A program made the translations under genes and the position numbers. Below, piece after piece: positions 62,739-64,000 of a stretch of DNA of 64,000 nucleotides. The notes under the pieces are model-generated. The model was not told the DNA's origin, did no database searches, and saw only the letters and a list, made by a program, of their open reading frames with translations. Position 1 is the first letter of the stretch. Each line of letters opens with the position of its first letter. Source of the stretch: Rhodococcus sp. HNM0569 (lineage in GTDB: Bacteria > Actinomycetota > Actinomycetes > Mycobacteriales > Mycobacteriaceae); NCBI RefSeq assembly GCF_012726205.1, contig NZ_JAASAE010000007.1, positions 197,895 through 261,894 of the forward strand. The letters run 5' to 3'.

Positions 62739-64000
62739 TCAGCGAACGGCGACCGGCGCGCCCAGTTCGCCTGCGACCCGGTCGAGCAGCGCGTCGCCGT
62801 CGAGTGTCGCGGGGCCGAACACGTCGAACCGCACGCTCCGCCTGCCCACGCTCTCCCCGCCCGGCACCGTGTAGCGCACGACCACGGGATACAGCGACTC
62901 GACGCCCTCACGCCGCGTCGCATCCACCTGTTCGCCGTACGCGCGGGTCACGAACGCCGACGCCGACGGCATCTTGCCGAGCAGTTTCCGGCCCGTCGAG
63001 TTGCCGAACCCGACGAGCGGAAACCATGCGTCACCGGCGACCGGGACCGGCGCCGACGCAGTCCACGCACCCGCCGCCCCGTCGCCTGCCGCGAGCGGCC
63101 GGAGGTCGACCTCGACATCGATCGCGCCGGGGTGGACGGCCTCCGACAACGCGTGTACGACGACGTCGCGCACCGCGCCGGGCTCGACCGGCACGTCCGT
63201 CAGTGTTCGCTCCCAGTGCTGGGTGCGCTCCGGCACGGCGGCAGAGCCGTCGTCGCGTGACGGGAACTGCGCGACGGTGTCGGCGTACTCGCGGGCGTGA
63301 GTGTCGGCGTCGTCGCTGCGCGCCGACTCGTCGAGGCGCGCCCCCACCTCGACCACACCCGCTGTCGAGGCGAACGGCTCGGTACCGGCAGCCACGGCGA
63401 CGGCGAGCTCGTGAAGAGACCACCGATCGAGGCACAGCCCGTGTGCCGCGAGGATCAACTCACCGTCGCGCAGCGCGAAGGCGACGGTGCGCGCCTCCGT
63501 CACGTCGAGAGCGTCCGCGACGGACACGGAGTCGAGCCGGCCGGGTGCGGGCGCCGCCCCGGGCGGGCACACCTCGACCTTCCACCGCAGGCGGCTCTTC
63601 GGGGTGACGCGCACGCGTAGCGCCGGTGTCGCCTCGACGACGGCCGCGAGTCGCTGCGCCACGGTGTCCGGGTCGAGCCCATCCGGGACCGGAACCGACT
63701 CGGTGAGAACGAGACTCGACGGATCGACACCGGACCGCCGCGCGCGGTGCACCAGCGGCCACGGAGCCACGTCGACAGGATCCTGATCGGCTTCGGTTCG
63801 GGCTGCGTCGGCGTGGGCGGAATCCGGTTCCGCCGCGTCGGTGTCGACGACGGCGTGCGCTGCGAGCGCACCGATCGTGCGGTGTTCGAAGACATCCCGG
63901 GCCGTGAAGGTGATTCCTCGCTTCGCCGCGCGGCGCACGAGGGTCATCGACACGATGCTGTCGCCGCCGAGCGCGAAGAAATCCGACTCCACCCCCAGAC
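62739..64000 (-). CDS. non-ribosomal peptide synthetase, C-terminal fragment
   Basis: Only the last about 420 residues lie in the window; the gene runs past the right edge. It starts with a peptidyl-carrier-protein site LGVESDFFALGGDSIVSM, whose Ser takes the phosphopantetheine arm. A condensation/epimerisation-like domain follows: PWPLVHRARRSGVDPSS, LRDGELILAAHGLCLDRWSLHELA where an HHxxxDxxS motif is expected, and FPLVGFGNSTGRKLLGKMPSASAFV. The core His-His is replaced by Ala-His (AAHGLCLDRWS), typical of weakened or terminal epimerisation-like domains. No thioesterase is fused at the end. The product cannot be predicted. Confidence 0.88.
   Translation of the reverse strand, partial: LGVESDFFALGGDSIVSMTLVRRAAKRGITFTARDVFEHRTIGALAAHAVVDTDAAEPDSAHADAARTEADQDPVDVAPWPLVHRARRSGVDPSSLVLTESVPVPDGLDPDTVAQRLAAVVEATPALRVRVTPKSRLRWKVEVCPPGAAPAPGRLDSVSVADALDVTEARTVAFALRDGELILAAHGLCLDRWSLHELAVAVAAGTEPFASTAGVVEVGARLDESARSDDADTHAREYADTVAQFPSRDDGSAAVPERTQHWERTLTDVPVEPGAVRDVVVHALSEAVHPGAIDVEVDLRPLAAGDGAAGAWTASAPVPVAGDAWFPLVGFGNSTGRKLLGKMPSASAFVTRAYGEQVDATRREGVESLYPVVVRYTVPGGESVGRRSVRFDVFGPATLDGDALLDRVAGELGAPVAVR

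Noticed and set aside
59224..62874. A 1216-codon plus-strand open frame opposite putA.
   Set aside because: The minus strand encodes a clear bifunctional PutA with all motifs; the antisense frame has no recognisable domain and typical shadow composition.

Overview
The window is chromosomal DNA of a high-GC actinobacterium of the order Mycobacteriales (Corynebacteriales), i.e. a mycolic-acid bacterium. The markers are the galactan polymerases GlfT1 (25940-26881) and GlfT2 (36525-38426, minus), the Wzm/Wzt galactan exporter (24246-25943), an antigen-85-type mycolyltransferase (19015-20037, minus), the proteasome activator Bpa/PafE (23607-24173) and an F420-type oxidoreductase (51608-52015). The order tadA, TadA-associated protein, tyrA, tRNAs, hisC/pat, PIG3 oxidoreductase, class V aminotransferase homologue, bpa, wzm/wzt/glfT1 resembles the Rv3752c-Rv3783 segment of Mycobacterium tuberculosis with other genes interspersed. 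The genus cannot be fixed from the sequence; Gordonia, Williamsia or Rhodococcus relatives are plausible.

Layout. 1-5 kb: tadA end, tyrA, ppk2, a glycolipid-binding-fold protein and a Na+/H+ antiporter. 5-8 kb: an orphan cytosine-5 DNA methyltransferase with a Vsr mismatch endonuclease, then a Rhodococcus-type zinc alcohol dehydrogenase. 8-15 kb: a Sap/GAP membrane protein, a SigF-type sigma factor followed by two small proteins and a haem-oxygenase-fold protein, a CDGSH/methyltransferase pair, and an FMN/Fe-S glutamate synthase-like protein. 14.7-20.6 kb: three tRNAs (Arg-ACG, Ser-GCT, Ser-TGA), the aromatic/histidinol-phosphate aminotransferase, a secreted 5'-nucleotidase and the mycolyltransferase. 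23.6-26.9 kb: bpa and the galactan export/initiation genes. 26.9-36.5 kb: accessory regulators and enzymes, including a VanRS-like two-component system opposite a VanY carboxypeptidase and a MocR regulator opposite an EamA transporter.

36.5-51.5 kb is an envelope-glycan island. It holds GlfT2, a family 2 glycosyltransferase, four large multi-pass membrane proteins (three of GT-C/YfhO type and one LPG-synthase/flippase type), a Gfo/Idh/MocA dehydrogenase overlapping a DegT aminotransferase, a divergent LpxA-like acyltransferase, and rmlB/rmlA/rmlC. The dehydrogenase, aminotransferase and LpxA-like trio has the composition of GnnA-GnnB-LpxA, the route that makes and acylates UDP-3-amino-GlcNAc for lipid A in some Gram-negative bacteria. 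I see no lpxB, lpxC or lpxD here. This trio in a mycolic-acid bacterium is my best candidate for an undescribed system.

51.6-64 kb: a PepD-like PDZ protease, a truncated and frameshifted enoyl-CoA hydratase remnant, a PepSY / PCuAC / Dyp-peroxidase operon, a TetR-controlled membrane protein, a bifunctional PutA, and the 3' end of a non-ribosomal peptide synthetase gene running off the right edge.

Non-coding signals include a 40-bp imperfectly palindromic repeat present three times (17100, 20485, 60182), the third copy lying inside putA, and a perfect 18-bp inverted repeat next to the tRNA-Arg terminator. Very long open frames antisense to these genes are high-GC shadows and are not annotated.
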